Below are positions 1 to 8,304 of a DNA stretch of 64,000 nt, piece by piece. Position numbers and translations under genes: made by a program. Origin of the DNA: an uncultured Eubacteriales bacterium (GTDB lineage Bacteria; Bacillota; Clostridia; Lachnospirales; Lachnospiraceae); assembly GCA_900318405.1 (NCBI GenBank), contig ONKP01000003.1:28274-92273 (forward strand), read 5' to 3'. Each line of letters opens with the position of its first letter. The stretch's first letter is position 1. The notes under the pieces were generated by a model. It did not search any database and had not been told where the DNA came from. It saw nothing but the letters and a program-made list of their open reading frames with translations.

Positions 1-142
1 GACGCGGCGTTCGCCTCACCGTATCACGCTTCGCGTGTACGGATGCGGCTCACTGCTCGCGCATATTTGCGTCGATCACGCATACAGTTTTCTGAGCACG
101 CTTTGCATGCTCAAAAACTGCCTGCGTGTCGACGTTTCATAC

Positions 143-450
143 ATAAAAAAACAGTCCTTCCCTCTGCAGGGACGGACTGATCCGCGTTACCACCCTTATT
201 CCCGGAATCTGTATTCCGGACACTCATTGACGCTGTAACGTGCGTACACGTCCGGTCTTACTTTTCGACATGCCCGGTCTTCAGCATTTTTCTTACTGAC
301 CTGGTCTGTCCTGTTCGGATTGGAAGCTCCGGCGCGAACCTCGGGAAATGAAGGAACCTGAGAAGATTTTCAGCCGACGGTCTTCTCTCTCTGGCGGAAA
401 TCATATCCTTACTGACGCCATCAAAGCCTTTGCTATGATTTTTCAGACAT
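143..450 (-). promoter_or_regulatory. T-box riboswitch leader (gene lies left of the window)
   Basis: Reading the minus strand, the sequence contains the T-box core AGGGTGGTAACGCGG (about 198-182). A hairpin with arms AGTCCGTCCCT and AGGGAAGGACT and a run of seven T (179-144) follows directly, which is the usual antiterminator/terminator arrangement. The upstream part has stem-I-like features (AGAGAG and GCTGAAA blocks) and a candidate specifier TTC (Phe) at 338-336, before GCGCCGGAGC. T-boxes sense uncharged tRNA and control aminoacyl-tRNA synthetase or amino-acid genes. The regulated gene must start beyond position 1, since no convincing start follows. The class is secure; the specifier reading is tentative. 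Confidence 0.88.
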
Positions 451-454
451 TCGT

Positions 455-484
455 ATTCTAGTAGACAGTGTTGCTCTTTGTCAA
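455..484 (-). promoter_or_regulatory. Promoter of the T-box transcript
   Basis: The minus strand shows TTGACA (484-479), an 18-base spacer and TAGAAT (460-455), a strong sigma-A promoter that would start transcription near 448, at the beginning of the T-box leader. Confidence 0.8.
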
Positions 485-505
485 GTGTGAATACAAGATG
501 CAGCA

Positions 506-627
506 ATTACAATTCACTCGTTGCATGCCACTGTCACACATGGAGACTTCCAGCCTCGACGCCTGCAGAGGTCTCGGCTCGGGAGTCTCCATGTGTTCCG
601 TGGCTCCGGCAGTGTCTGAATTGTAAT
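506..627. repeat. Palindromic intergenic repeat, family A, full copy (A1)
   Basis: An imperfect 122-bp palindrome. The outer arms read ATTACAATTCA and its complement, and the inner arms ACACATGGAGACT (536-548) and AGTCTCCATGTGT (584-596) pair perfectly over 13 bases. Parts of the same sequence recur near 13653, 28928 and 51218. It encodes nothing and resembles a MITE-like or REP-type element that folds into a long hairpin. Confidence 0.8.
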
Positions 628-644
628 GATGTAGTTTAATTTCA

Positions 645-871
645 CCTAAAAAAACAAGAAGCAGAACCTCGCGGTCTGCCTCTTAAAAGCCCGGGATGCC
701 GCGCCTGCAAACTTGACTCCCAGACGAATCCAGGTGGGTTGCCTCATCTGAACTTTTGTCTTCCGTTCGGAGACGGCCTGACAGCCGTGCAGGAATATCG
801 GCATCCCTTTTTAAGCAATTTGTAGGTTCAACATAATACAGGGTTATCGCACACCCCAGGTAAATTTCTTT
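645..871 (-). ncRNA. ssrS: Candidate 6S RNA
   Basis: A promoter-driven, terminator-bounded, non-coding transcript of about 220 nt on the minus strand. The 5' part has CCTGGGGTGTGCG and TTGAACCTAC. A long interrupted stem is closed by GGGATGCCG and CGGCATCCC. A hairpin with arms AGAGGCAGA and TCTGCTTCT followed by seven T ends it near 645. Size, internally bulged rod shape and the TTGAACCTAC block fit Firmicutes 6S RNA, which sequesters RNA polymerase holoenzyme. A weak 109-codon reading frame overlaps it but has no ribosome binding site. That a structured RNA is made here is well supported; the 6S identity comes from memory of the family. Confidence 0.55.
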
Positions 872-877
872 TTTGTT

Positions 878-905
878 ATTATATATCCTATTTCCGCACT
901 TGCAA
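878..905 (-). promoter_or_regulatory. Promoter of the candidate 6S RNA
   Basis: TTGCAA (905-900), 16 bases, TATAAT (883-878) on the minus strand. Predicted start about 871, just before the conserved-looking RNA. Confidence 0.75.
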
Positions 906-1083
906 AGCCTTATTTTTCGCCGTTTTCCAGCCGGCCACATCAATATGCTGTGATTTACTTCGCAGATCGCGCATTGATCATATTCACTGGCTGTATTCTG
1001 CCCCGAAATCACATATAGATCATATCAGCTGACAGCGTTACACCAAACAGCCAGCTAAAATGCCGCCCGGAATTATACACTGT

Positions 1084-1938
1084 TTACTTCGAGAGTGTGC
1101 GTTCCGCCGCGCGGATCACATGCTCCGCCAGCACCGTGGTCGTGACACTGCCCACGCCACCGGGTACAGGTGTAATCGCTCTGACGGCGGGTTCAACCTC
1201 GTCAAAAGCAACGTCGCCGCACATTTTTCCCTCATCATTGACGTGAATACCCACGTCGATGACCGTCTGATCCGGGTTCGTATATGAACTGCCGACAAGA
1301 CCGGCCAGGCCTGCCGCTGCCACGAGGATATCCGCCTGTCTGGCCTCAGCCGCAGGATCTTTTGTCCTGGTATGACAGATCGTGACCGTCGCATTTTTCT
1401 TCATCAGCATCATGGCAACAGGTCGTCCAATGACCAGGCTCCGGCCGATAATCACTGCTTTTTTTCCTTCCACCGGGATGCCGTAGTGATGAAGGATCTC
1501 CATCACAGCCTGCGCCGTGCAGGGTGGAAAGCCCCTGTCACTGCCGCTGTAAACACCGGCCATAGAGATGTCCGTCACACCGTCCACGTCTTTTGCCGGT
1601 GCAATCTCGTTGATGATTTTCCTCTCATTCAGGTGTTTCGGCAGCGGGCGGAACAGAAGAATACCATGTACACTCTGATCTTCATTCAGGCTGCGAATTG
1701 TTTTCAGCAGCTCATCTTCTGTCACATCAGCCGGGAACACCCGCTTCGTGCAGATGACACCGGCTTTCTCGCACTTCTTCAACGCACCGCGTTCATAGGA
1801 AAGGTCTTCTTCTCTTTCCCCGACACGAACGACAGCGAGGCAGGGTTCAATGTCCGCCCTCTGCAGTTCTTCCGAGCGAGCCTTAAGATCTTCAAGCAGC
1901 GCCTGATTCACTTCCTTACCCAGCAGTCTGTCTGCCAT
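1084..1938 (-). CDS. folD: Bifunctional methylenetetrahydrofolate dehydrogenase / cyclohydrolase
   Basis: Interconverts 5,10-methylene-, methenyl- and 10-formyl-tetrahydrofolate using NADP in the cytoplasm, supplying one-carbon units. The 284-residue length is typical. Visible family features are the catalytic YERGALKKCEKAG segment (Tyr and Lys), the GRSLVIGRP dinucleotide-site motif and a TPVPGGVGSVTTT segment near the C-terminus. The start at 1938 is chosen because AGGAGG sits six bases upstream; longer in-frame starts would run into gpsA. It lies 16 bases downstream of gpsA and is the last gene of the DUF512-der-plsY-gpsA-folD run. Confidence 0.95.
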   Translation of the reverse strand: MADRLLGKEVNQALLEDLKARSEELQRADIEPCLAVVRVGEREEDLSYERGALKKCEKAGVICTKRVFPADVTEDELLKTIRSLNEDQSVHGILLFRPLPKHLNERKIINEIAPAKDVDGVTDISMAGVYSGSDRGFPPCTAQAVMEILHHYGIPVEGKKAVIIGRSLVIGRPVAMMLMKKNATVTICHTRTKDPAAEARQADILVAAAGLAGLVGSSYTNPDQTVIDVGIHVNDEGKMCGDVAFDEVEPAVRAITPVPGGVGSVTTTVLAEHVIRAAERTLSK

Positions 1939-1954
1939 CTTCATCCTCCTGTAA

Positions 1955-2983
1955 TTATGCCTCGCAGCTGTCGCCGTCCGCATCCCAGCCTTCGACTTCA
2001 TCCCTGCCTTTGCGCAGCATCAGATCCTCCACGCCATCCTGCGCGGATCTTCCTTCAAAAAGTACGGCGTTGACCACTTCGATGATCGGCATCTCTACGC
2101 CATATTTCTGCGCCAGCTTCAAACCTGCTCTGGCGGAATACACGCCTTCCACGACCTGATGCACTTCTTTCATCGCCTCTTCCATGGGAACACCCTGTCC
2201 CATCAGGTATCCGGCCTTCCGGTTGCGGCTGTGTACGGATGAACAGGTGACGATGAGATCACCGATGCCGGAGAGGCCGAAGAGCGTCCGCCGTCTGAGC
2301 CCCATCTTCTCACCCAGTCTCGCGATCTCCTCGCTGCCCCGCGTAATCAGAGCAGCCTTGGCATTGTCGCCGTACCCCATGCCGTCCGCCATGCCCGCCG
2401 CCAGGGCGATGACGTTTTTCAGAGCAGCGCCAAGCTGGATGCCCTGCATATCCGGACTGGTGTACACGCGGAAAAATGGTGCCATGAATGTCTTCTGCAC
2501 GCAGAGCGCGGTTGCCTTGTTATGTGCGCCGGCGACGATAGCCGTCGGCATACCCTTTCCCACTTCCTCTGCGTGGCTCGGGCCGGAGAGCACCGCCACA
2601 TTGGCATCCGGAATTTCTGATTCCAGAATCTGGCTCATAGTGTTCAGCGTAGATTCCTCGATCCCCTTGGTCACGCTGACGATCAGCTGTCCCGGTTCGA
2701 CAAAGTTCTTCATCTTCTTCGCCGTCCCACGGAGAACCATGGAAGGCACGGCAACAACAAGCATATCCCTGTCTCGGCAGGCCTCTTCCAGTCCGCATGT
2801 ATAGTGAACACTCTCCGGCAGAATGACGCCGGGCAGCTTGTCTCTGTTCTCGTGAAACTGTTCAAACATCGCCGTCTCGGACTGTTCATATGACCACAGC
2901 GTAACGCTGTGTCCGTTTTTACTCAGAAGCCATGTCAGTGCTGTTCCCCAGCTGCCTGACCCGATCACGCCAATATTGCTCAT
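1955..2983 (-). CDS. gpsA: NAD(P)-dependent glycerol-3-phosphate dehydrogenase
   Basis: Reduces dihydroxyacetone phosphate to sn-glycerol 3-phosphate for phospholipid synthesis. 342 residues. The N-terminal Rossmann motif GSGSWGTAL, the SGPSHAEEV segment and the catalytic-lysine region KNVIALAAGMADG are all present. The ATG at 2983 shares its A with the plsY stop codon (TGATG), so translation is probably coupled. Pairing with plsY makes sense: GpsA makes the glycerol 3-phosphate that PlsY acylates. Confidence 0.95.
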   Translation of the reverse strand: MSNIGVIGSGSWGTALTWLLSKNGHSVTLWSYEQSETAMFEQFHENRDKLPGVILPESVHYTCGLEEACRDRDMLVVAVPSMVLRGTAKKMKNFVEPGQLIVSVTKGIEESTLNTMSQILESEIPDANVAVLSGPSHAEEVGKGMPTAIVAGAHNKATALCVQKTFMAPFFRVYTSPDMQGIQLGAALKNVIALAAGMADGMGYGDNAKAALITRGSEEIARLGEKMGLRRRTLFGLSGIGDLIVTCSSVHSRNRKAGYLMGQGVPMEEAMKEVHQVVEGVYSARAGLKLAQKYGVEMPIIEVVNAVLFEGRSAQDGVEDLMLRKGRDEVEGWDADGDSCEA

Positions 2984-3672
2984 CAATTCCCGCCTTCCTT
3001 CTTGCGCTCCGCTTCGACAGCTTCATTTTTCTTATGAGAGAGGTACGTCTTCCTCTCGCATTGATGCACGAGCCGGCCGATATTTGTCCTGTGCTGAAAA
3101 ATATTGAGCGCGACGATACACCACGTGAGGACGCACATCTCCGTCAGCCTCGCCGGCGTCATGTCATAGAGGCCGACCGCACTGCCGATCACGATGCCCA
3201 GGCCGAACTCCAGCGAGAGACTGATCGAGCAGATGGATACATAGTGCGTCAGGAAAAACAGGCCGAAGAACAGAATGATGCCGATCACGATCCAGCGCCA
3301 GTCACCGAAGGCAATGATCATGCCGGCCGTACATGCGATGCCCTTGCCTCCCTTGAAATTCATATAAAAAGGAAAATCATGTCCGATCACAACACCCGCC
3401 GCCGTCCAGATCTTCAGCAGCGGAAACAGCTCCGGATAAGAATGCCGGAAAATCAGCCACGTAACCAGTATGGCGATGATGCACTTGGACACATCGCCCG
3501 CCATCGTGATGAGGCCCGCCTTCGCTCCCATACTGCGGAGCATATTGGTCGTGCCCGCATTGCCGCTCCCGACCTTGCGGATATCCACATGAATGATCTT
3601 CCCATACAGGTATGCGGTCTGCATCAGCCCGAAGCAGTAGCCGATCAGCAGACAAACCAGCCGAACCATCAT
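2983..3672 (-). CDS. plsY: Glycerol-3-phosphate acyltransferase (acyl-phosphate type)
   Basis: Integral membrane enzyme transferring acyl groups from acyl-phosphate to glycerol 3-phosphate, the first step of phospholipid synthesis. 229 residues, mostly hydrophobic, about five membrane segments. The conserved GSGNAGTTN loop is near residue 37 and a FKGGKG loop near residue 109. The ATG at 3672 overlaps the der stop by four bases (ATGA); a second ATG follows directly. The C-terminal tail is unusually charged (KKNEAVEAERKKEGG). Confidence 0.94.
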   Translation of the reverse strand: MMVRLVCLLIGYCFGLMQTAYLYGKIIHVDIRKVGSGNAGTTNMLRSMGAKAGLITMAGDVSKCIIAILVTWLIFRHSYPELFPLLKIWTAAGVVIGHDFPFYMNFKGGKGIACTAGMIIAFGDWRWIVIGIILFFGLFFLTHYVSICSISLSLEFGLGIVIGSAVGLYDMTPARLTEMCVLTWCIVALNIFQHRTNIGRLVHQCERKTYLSHKKNEAVEAERKKEGGN

Positions 3673-5000
3673 TTGCTCTCCTTCTCTTCTCTCTCCCGCA
3701 CGATAAACCGGAGCGCCGTACCCCTGTATCCGAAGGCATCACGGATCTGATTCTCCAGATATCGCGTGTAGGAAAAATGCATGAGCTTCTTATCGTTGAC
3801 AAAAATAACGAACGTCGGCGGTTTCACGGCCACCTGCGTCATGTAGTAAATCTTCAGTCTTCTGCCCTTGTCTGACGGCGGCTGCTGCATGGCTGTCGCC
3901 TGTGTCAGAATGTCGTTGAGGACACCGGTCTGAATGCGGAGCGTCGACGCCTCGAGCACATTGTCGATCGTGTCGAAGAGCTTCGGCAGCCTCTGTCCCG
4001 TGAGGGCAGAGATAAAAATAATCTCCGCATAATAGGCGAAGGAAAGTGTGCTGCGCACCTTGTCCGTGAACTCCTTCATGGTGTGGTCGTCTTTTTTCAC
4101 CGCATCCCACTTGTTAACGGCAATGATCAGGCCTTTGCCCGCGTTGTGCGCGATACCGGCGATCTTGGCATCCTGCTCCGTGATTCCCTCGACCGCATCG
4201 ATCACAACGATGGCCACATCGCATCGGTCAACGGCGGAGACCGCGCGGATCACGCTGTAGCGCTCAATGTCCTCACTGATTTTGCTCTTGCGGCGCAGCC
4301 CCGCCGTGTCGATCAGCACATAATCGCGGCCCTTGTGAGTCACCACTGTGTCAATCGCATCCCGGGTTGTTCCTGCCACATCGGAAACAATGACGCGATT
4401 CTCTCCGGTCAGTCTGTTGATGATGGAAGACTTGCCTGCATTCGGCTTGCCGATCACCGCGATCTTCGGGCGGTCATCCTCTTCTTCCTGTGCATTCTCA
4501 TCCGGAAAATGCGCGATCACGGCATCCAGCAGATCGCCGAATCCGGATTTTCCCTCCGCAGAGATCGGATACGGTTCACCGAGTCCGAGATTATAAAACT
4601 CGAATACATCCATCTGCTGCTTGCGGAAATTATCCACCTTGTTGACAGCCAGGATGACAGGCTTTCTGCTGCGGCGAAGCATGTCAGCGACCTCATGGTC
4701 TGCATCCGTCACGCCCTGCCGGACATCCGTGATAAAAATAATGACGTCCGCCGTCTCCATCGCGATCTGCGCCTGTTCTCTCATCTGCGTCAGGATCACG
4801 TCTTTGCTCTCCGGCTCGATACCACCGGTATCAATGATGGTAAATTCCCTGTCCAGCCAGGACACATCCGCGTAGATTCTGTCCCTTGTCACGCCGGGCG
4901 TATCCTCAACAATAGAGATTTTCTCCCCGGCAAGGGCATTAAAAAATGTCGATTTACCCGTATTAGGTCGTCCCACGATCGCTGCGACCGGTTTGCTCAT
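3669..5000 (-). CDS. der: Ribosome biogenesis GTPase Der
   Basis: Tandem-GTPase factor for 50S subunit assembly. 443 residues. The first G domain has GRPNTGKST, DTGG and NKVD; the second has GKPNAGKSS, DTAG and NKWD; a KH-like C-terminal domain follows. The start at 5000 is taken because AAGGAG lies eight bases upstream and the protein then begins MSKPVAAIVGRPN, as in the family. The 5' end overlaps the upstream DUF512 gene by 38 bases, suggesting co-translation. Confidence 0.97.
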   Translation of the reverse strand: MSKPVAAIVGRPNTGKSTFFNALAGEKISIVEDTPGVTRDRIYADVSWLDREFTIIDTGGIEPESKDVILTQMREQAQIAMETADVIIFITDVRQGVTDADHEVADMLRRSRKPVILAVNKVDNFRKQQMDVFEFYNLGLGEPYPISAEGKSGFGDLLDAVIAHFPDENAQEEEDDRPKIAVIGKPNAGKSSIINRLTGENRVIVSDVAGTTRDAIDTVVTHKGRDYVLIDTAGLRRKSKISEDIERYSVIRAVSAVDRCDVAIVVIDAVEGITEQDAKIAGIAHNAGKGLIIAVNKWDAVKKDDHTMKEFTDKVRSTLSFAYYAEIIFISALTGQRLPKLFDTIDNVLEASTLRIQTGVLNDILTQATAMQQPPSDKGRRLKIYYMTQVAVKPPTFVIFVNDKKLMHFSYTRYLENQIRDAFGYRGTALRFIVREREEKESK

Positions 5001-6612
5001 ACATCTGTCTCCTTTTATGTTCTTTGCTTTTTTCCAGACCGAGGACGCTGCGGCAGAATTCCCTGCCCCCCTCGTCCACAACGCGGAGCGGTATACCGAG
5101 TTTCTGCTCCGCCTGGTCCGTCGTTATATCATCCAGAAATACATTTTCGCCTGATCTCAGCATGTTGCAGGGAATTAAAATCTCATCAGGCCTGCTGTTT
5201 TCTATATTGTCAACTGCATCTTCACTGATGTGCCTGTTATTTATTTCCGGGCGTTTTTCAGATTGTAATGTATCTGTATTGGCATTACCGTCAGATTGTA
5301 ATGTACCTGTATTGGCATTACCGTCAAGTTGTAATGTACCTGTATTGGCATTACCGTCAGATTGCTCTCTGTCTGAATTTATATTGCTGTCATTATGTCC
5401 CCTGTCTATATAAGTTCTGACACCGAAAGACTCTTTTACATATCCAGGACAAAGATACGCTCCAACCTGCCGGATCAGGTCCTGCCCGGTAATCAGGCCG
5501 GACACCGTGATCATCGTCCCAAAGAAATCGTTCACCACCGCGAGAACCCGGACTTCCACCTGCGGATAACGTTCCATGATCTGTGATGCCAGATCCCGAA
5601 TCGTATCTGCGGCAAGTTCCCCGGTTGCGATCAGCACACGCCGTGGCTTTACTGCGGAACTTTCAGGCGCTTCGTCCCGCAGGAATTCCGATACCTCTTC
5701 CCGAAGCAGACGAAGCATGCCCACGCCGTTTTCCAGCTGCAGATAACCATCATAGCGCTCCGCCTCCGGCAGAGGTCTTTTTGCGAGCAGATACCATTCA
5801 TCCGAGGCGTGGATGAAATGGATGCCGTATTCCGGATAGATCTGTTTCTGCCAGTCCTCAATGAGGTCGATCACATGACCGGCATCCTCCGCTGTAAACG
5901 GCTCCAGCGGATACAGATCCTTCCTGAATTTGGAAAGCCCGACGGGAACCACAGACACACTCCGGAGCGACGGCAGATATGACGTCAGATCCCGGATGCT
6001 GCGGTCCAGTTCTTCCCCGTCATTGACGCCCTTGCACAGGACGATCTGGCCGTTCATCTCAATCCCCGCGTCAGCGAGTTTCCGCACCTTCGGAAACACC
6101 TCACCGGCATGCCGATTGTGCAGCATTTTTACACGAAGCTCAGGATTTGTCGTCTGAAACGAGATATTGATTGGCTCCATCCGGTAACGGATCAGCCTGT
6201 CGATGTCGTCATCGCTCATATTTGTGAGCGTCACGTAGTTGCCCTGCAGAAAAGAAAGCCTTGAATCATCATCCTTGAAATACAGGGTATCACGCATACC
6301 TTTCGGCATCTGGTCGATGAAGCAGAAAATGCAGTGATTCCGGCAGGATTTGTAATCATCCATCAGACTGCTGTCGAAGTCGATGCCGAGATCTTCATCA
6401 GGATCTTTCTCGATCTCGAGCTCCCATTCTTCGCCATTCTTTTTTCGAATCACAACGACGATATCTTCGTCATCCGTCAGAAAGCGGTAGTCAAAAATAT
6501 CTTCGACCTCCCGGTCGTTGATCGTCAGCAGCACATCGCCCGACTCGATCTGCATCTCTTCTGCAATACTGCCCGGCTGTACGCTCCGGATCACATGTCC
6601 CTTTTCTGACAT
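4963..6612 (-). CDS. DUF512 radical-SAM/PDZ-like protein
   Basis: 549 residues. An N-terminal PDZ-like segment (GSIAEEMQIESGDVLLTIN) is followed by a radical-SAM-type cluster motif CRNHCIFCF (CX3CX2C) and then the DUF512 C-terminal region. Members are found next to der in many Clostridia; their reaction is not established. The start at 6612 follows AGGAG by seven bases. A low-complexity linker with three 11-residue repeats (QSDGNANTGTL type, encoded by 33-bp tandem repeats at 5259-5364) interrupts the C-terminal domain, an unusual place for a minisatellite. Family assignment is firm, function unknown. Confidence 0.9.
   Translation of the reverse strand: MSEKGHVIRSVQPGSIAEEMQIESGDVLLTINDREVEDIFDYRFLTDDEDIVVVIRKKNGEEWELEIEKDPDEDLGIDFDSSLMDDYKSCRNHCIFCFIDQMPKGMRDTLYFKDDDSRLSFLQGNYVTLTNMSDDDIDRLIRYRMEPINISFQTTNPELRVKMLHNRHAGEVFPKVRKLADAGIEMNGQIVLCKGVNDGEELDRSIRDLTSYLPSLRSVSVVPVGLSKFRKDLYPLEPFTAEDAGHVIDLIEDWQKQIYPEYGIHFIHASDEWYLLAKRPLPEAERYDGYLQLENGVGMLRLLREEVSEFLRDEAPESSAVKPRRVLIATGELAADTIRDLASQIMERYPQVEVRVLAVVNDFFGTMITVSGLITGQDLIRQVGAYLCPGYVKESFGVRTYIDRGHNDSNINSDREQSDGNANTGTLQLDGNANTGTLQSDGNANTDTLQSEKRPEINNRHISEDAVDNIENSRPDEILIPCNMLRSGENVFLDDITTDQAEQKLGIPLRVVDEGGREFCRSVLGLEKSKEHKRRQMYEQTGRSDRGTT
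5259..5364 (-). repeat. 33-bp tandem repeat inside the DUF512 gene
   Basis: Three nearly identical 33-bp units (5259-5291, 5292-5324, 5325-5357) plus a partial fourth. Each encodes 11 residues in frame, so copy-number change would not shift the frame. Confidence 0.92.
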
Positions 6613-6752
6613 TTTCCCACTCCTGCCTGTCACCGAATTGCCTGTCATCAGCTGATATATCCGCATGTATGCGTCCAAATTACATATCGTTATCTGACAT
6701 TTTCTGCGTGTCTTTGTCCGGATTACATGTCTTTATCTGACAGTTTGATGTG

Positions 6753-6776
6753 GGTGTCATAAGTATGATAACCGGA
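6753..6776. repeat. Dispersed repeat, family B, partial copy (B1)
   Basis: The 24 bases here are identical to 53199-53222 in the amino-acid transporter operon. It lies in the 430-base gap between the divergent DUF512 and prs genes. That gap also holds two imperfect direct copies of ATTACAT-N4-TTATCTGACA (near 6679 and 6723) and the prs promoter. Confidence 0.7.
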
Positions 6777-6866
6777 TCACTATGCGCTGCACGCCATAAT
6801 CCTCCTCATCATATCAGCGTGACCAAAAAATGGCAAGTTTTGCGATTTTTACCGTCTGAAGTTTCA

Positions 6867-6895
6867 TTGACACTAAAAAATGTACATGCTACACT
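6867..6895 (+). promoter_or_regulatory. Promoter of prs
   Basis: TTGACA (6867-6872), 17 bases, TACACT (6890-6895). Transcription should start near 6902, giving a leader of about 140 nt that opens with a GGCTGTG / CACAGCC hairpin. Confidence 0.82.
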
Positions 6896-7043
6896 TGTCT
6901 CGGCTGTGCGGAAATGACATATGTTACACAGCCAGTGCAGGAAAAAGTGCGTACACGGCATACTGAACTATGCCGCCGACGGACTCATACATTTCGTGGT
7001 GCACGCGCAACGTGCGTGTTATTACATTTTCTATGGAGGAAAC

Positions 7044-8228
7044 ATGTCTATCACCAAGTATCTGCTTAATGCAGCCGCAGTAGCACCTTTGAAACTGATC
7101 GCCCTCCCGGGCTGTGAACCGCTGGCGGAGACCGTAAACAACTATCTGGTTCAGTTCCGTCAGGAAGTTTCCGACGCCAATCCCGCAAAGAAAACGCTAT
7201 ATGGTTATAAGGAAGATTCCTATCTCGTGAACTGTGATCTTCCCCGTTTCGGCAGCGGCGAAGGCAAATGTGTCATCAATGAATCTGTTCGTGGTGTCGA
7301 TCTCTACATTCTCGTTGATGTGTGCAACTACAGCATGACCTACAAGGAATTCGGTGAGATCAACCATATGAGCCCGGATGACCATTTCCAGAACCTGAAG
7401 CGTGTCATCTCGGCTGTCAACGGAAAAGCACACCGCATCACCGTCATCATGCCTTTCCTTTACGAAAGCCGTCAGCACAAGCGTACCAACCGCGAGTCAC
7501 TGGACTGTGCCATCGGTCTGGAGGAGCTCAGCCGCATGGGCGTGACCAACATCGTCACCTTCGATGCGCACGATCCCCGCGTGGCCAACGCAGTTCCGCT
7601 CATGGGATTCGATAACTTCTTCCCGACCTATCAGTTCCTGAAGGCTCTGCTGAAATCAGAGCCGAATATCCGTCTTGACAATGATCATGTGATGATCATC
7701 AGCCCTGATGAAGGTGCCATGTCGAGAGCCGTATATTTTTCCAACGTACTCGGTGTGGATATGGGTATGTTCTACAAACGCCGCGACTACTCCCGCGTTG
7801 TCAACGGCAAGAACCCGATCGTCGCTCATGAATTCCTCGGCGATTCCGTGAAGGGCAAGGACTGCATCGTCATCGACGATATGATCTCTTCGGGCGGCAG
7901 CATGCTTGATGTCGCACAGCAGCTGAAGAGCCGTGGAGCCAAGAATGTATACGTATGCTGCACCTTTGGCCTCTTCACGGACGGGCTTGAGAAGTTTGAC
8001 GAATACTACAAGAACGGCATTATTCGCAAAGTCATCACAACCAACCTGATCTATCAGACGCCGGAGCTTCTCTCCCGCGAATGGTACGGAACGGCAAAGA
8101 TGGGCAAGTACGTGGCCAGCATCATCGATACGCTGAACCATGATATTTCCATCGAAAAGGTACGTGATACCACAGCGAAGATCAACAAGCTCGTCAAGAG
8201 GCATTCACCGGTTGACGGCACCGAATAA
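7044..8228 (+). CDS. prs: Ribose-phosphate pyrophosphokinase (long clostridial variant)
   Basis: Makes PRPP from ribose 5-phosphate and ATP for nucleotide, His and Trp synthesis. 394 residues, longer than the usual ~315. Visible are the FDAHDPRVANAVP segment (ATP/ribose-site region) and the PRPP-binding loop VIDDMISSGGSMLD. The first ~40 residues and several insertions differ from the standard enzyme. The start at 7044 has GGAGG four bases upstream; in-frame upstream codons are part of the leader. It is one of few plus-strand genes, with its own promoter and terminator. Confidence 0.88.
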   Translation: MSITKYLLNAAAVAPLKLIALPGCEPLAETVNNYLVQFRQEVSDANPAKKTLYGYKEDSYLVNCDLPRFGSGEGKCVINESVRGVDLYILVDVCNYSMTYKEFGEINHMSPDDHFQNLKRVISAVNGKAHRITVIMPFLYESRQHKRTNRESLDCAIGLEELSRMGVTNIVTFDAHDPRVANAVPLMGFDNFFPTYQFLKALLKSEPNIRLDNDHVMIISPDEGAMSRAVYFSNVLGVDMGMFYKRRDYSRVVNGKNPIVAHEFLGDSVKGKDCIVIDDMISSGGSMLDVAQQLKSRGAKNVYVCCTFGLFTDGLEKFDEYYKNGIIRKVITTNLIYQTPELLSREWYGTAKMGKYVASIIDTLNHDISIEKVRDTTAKINKLVKRHSPVDGTE

Positions 8229-8244
8229 GGATCTTATGACAGCA

Positions 8245-8271
8245 AGGCCCGGACATTGGTCCGGGCTTTTT
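8245..8271 (+). terminator. Intrinsic terminator of prs
   Basis: Perfect stem GGCCCGGA / TCCGGGCT around CATTGG, followed by a T run, 17 bases after the prs stop codon. Confidence 0.9.
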
Positions 8272-8304
8272 CAGTGCATATAGATCCGTTGAATATACCA
8301 TTCA

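Noticed and set aside
683..1012. 109-codon minus-strand frame in the 5' region
   Set aside because: Coincides with the promoter, structured RNA and terminator of the 6S-like transcript; no ribosome binding site.
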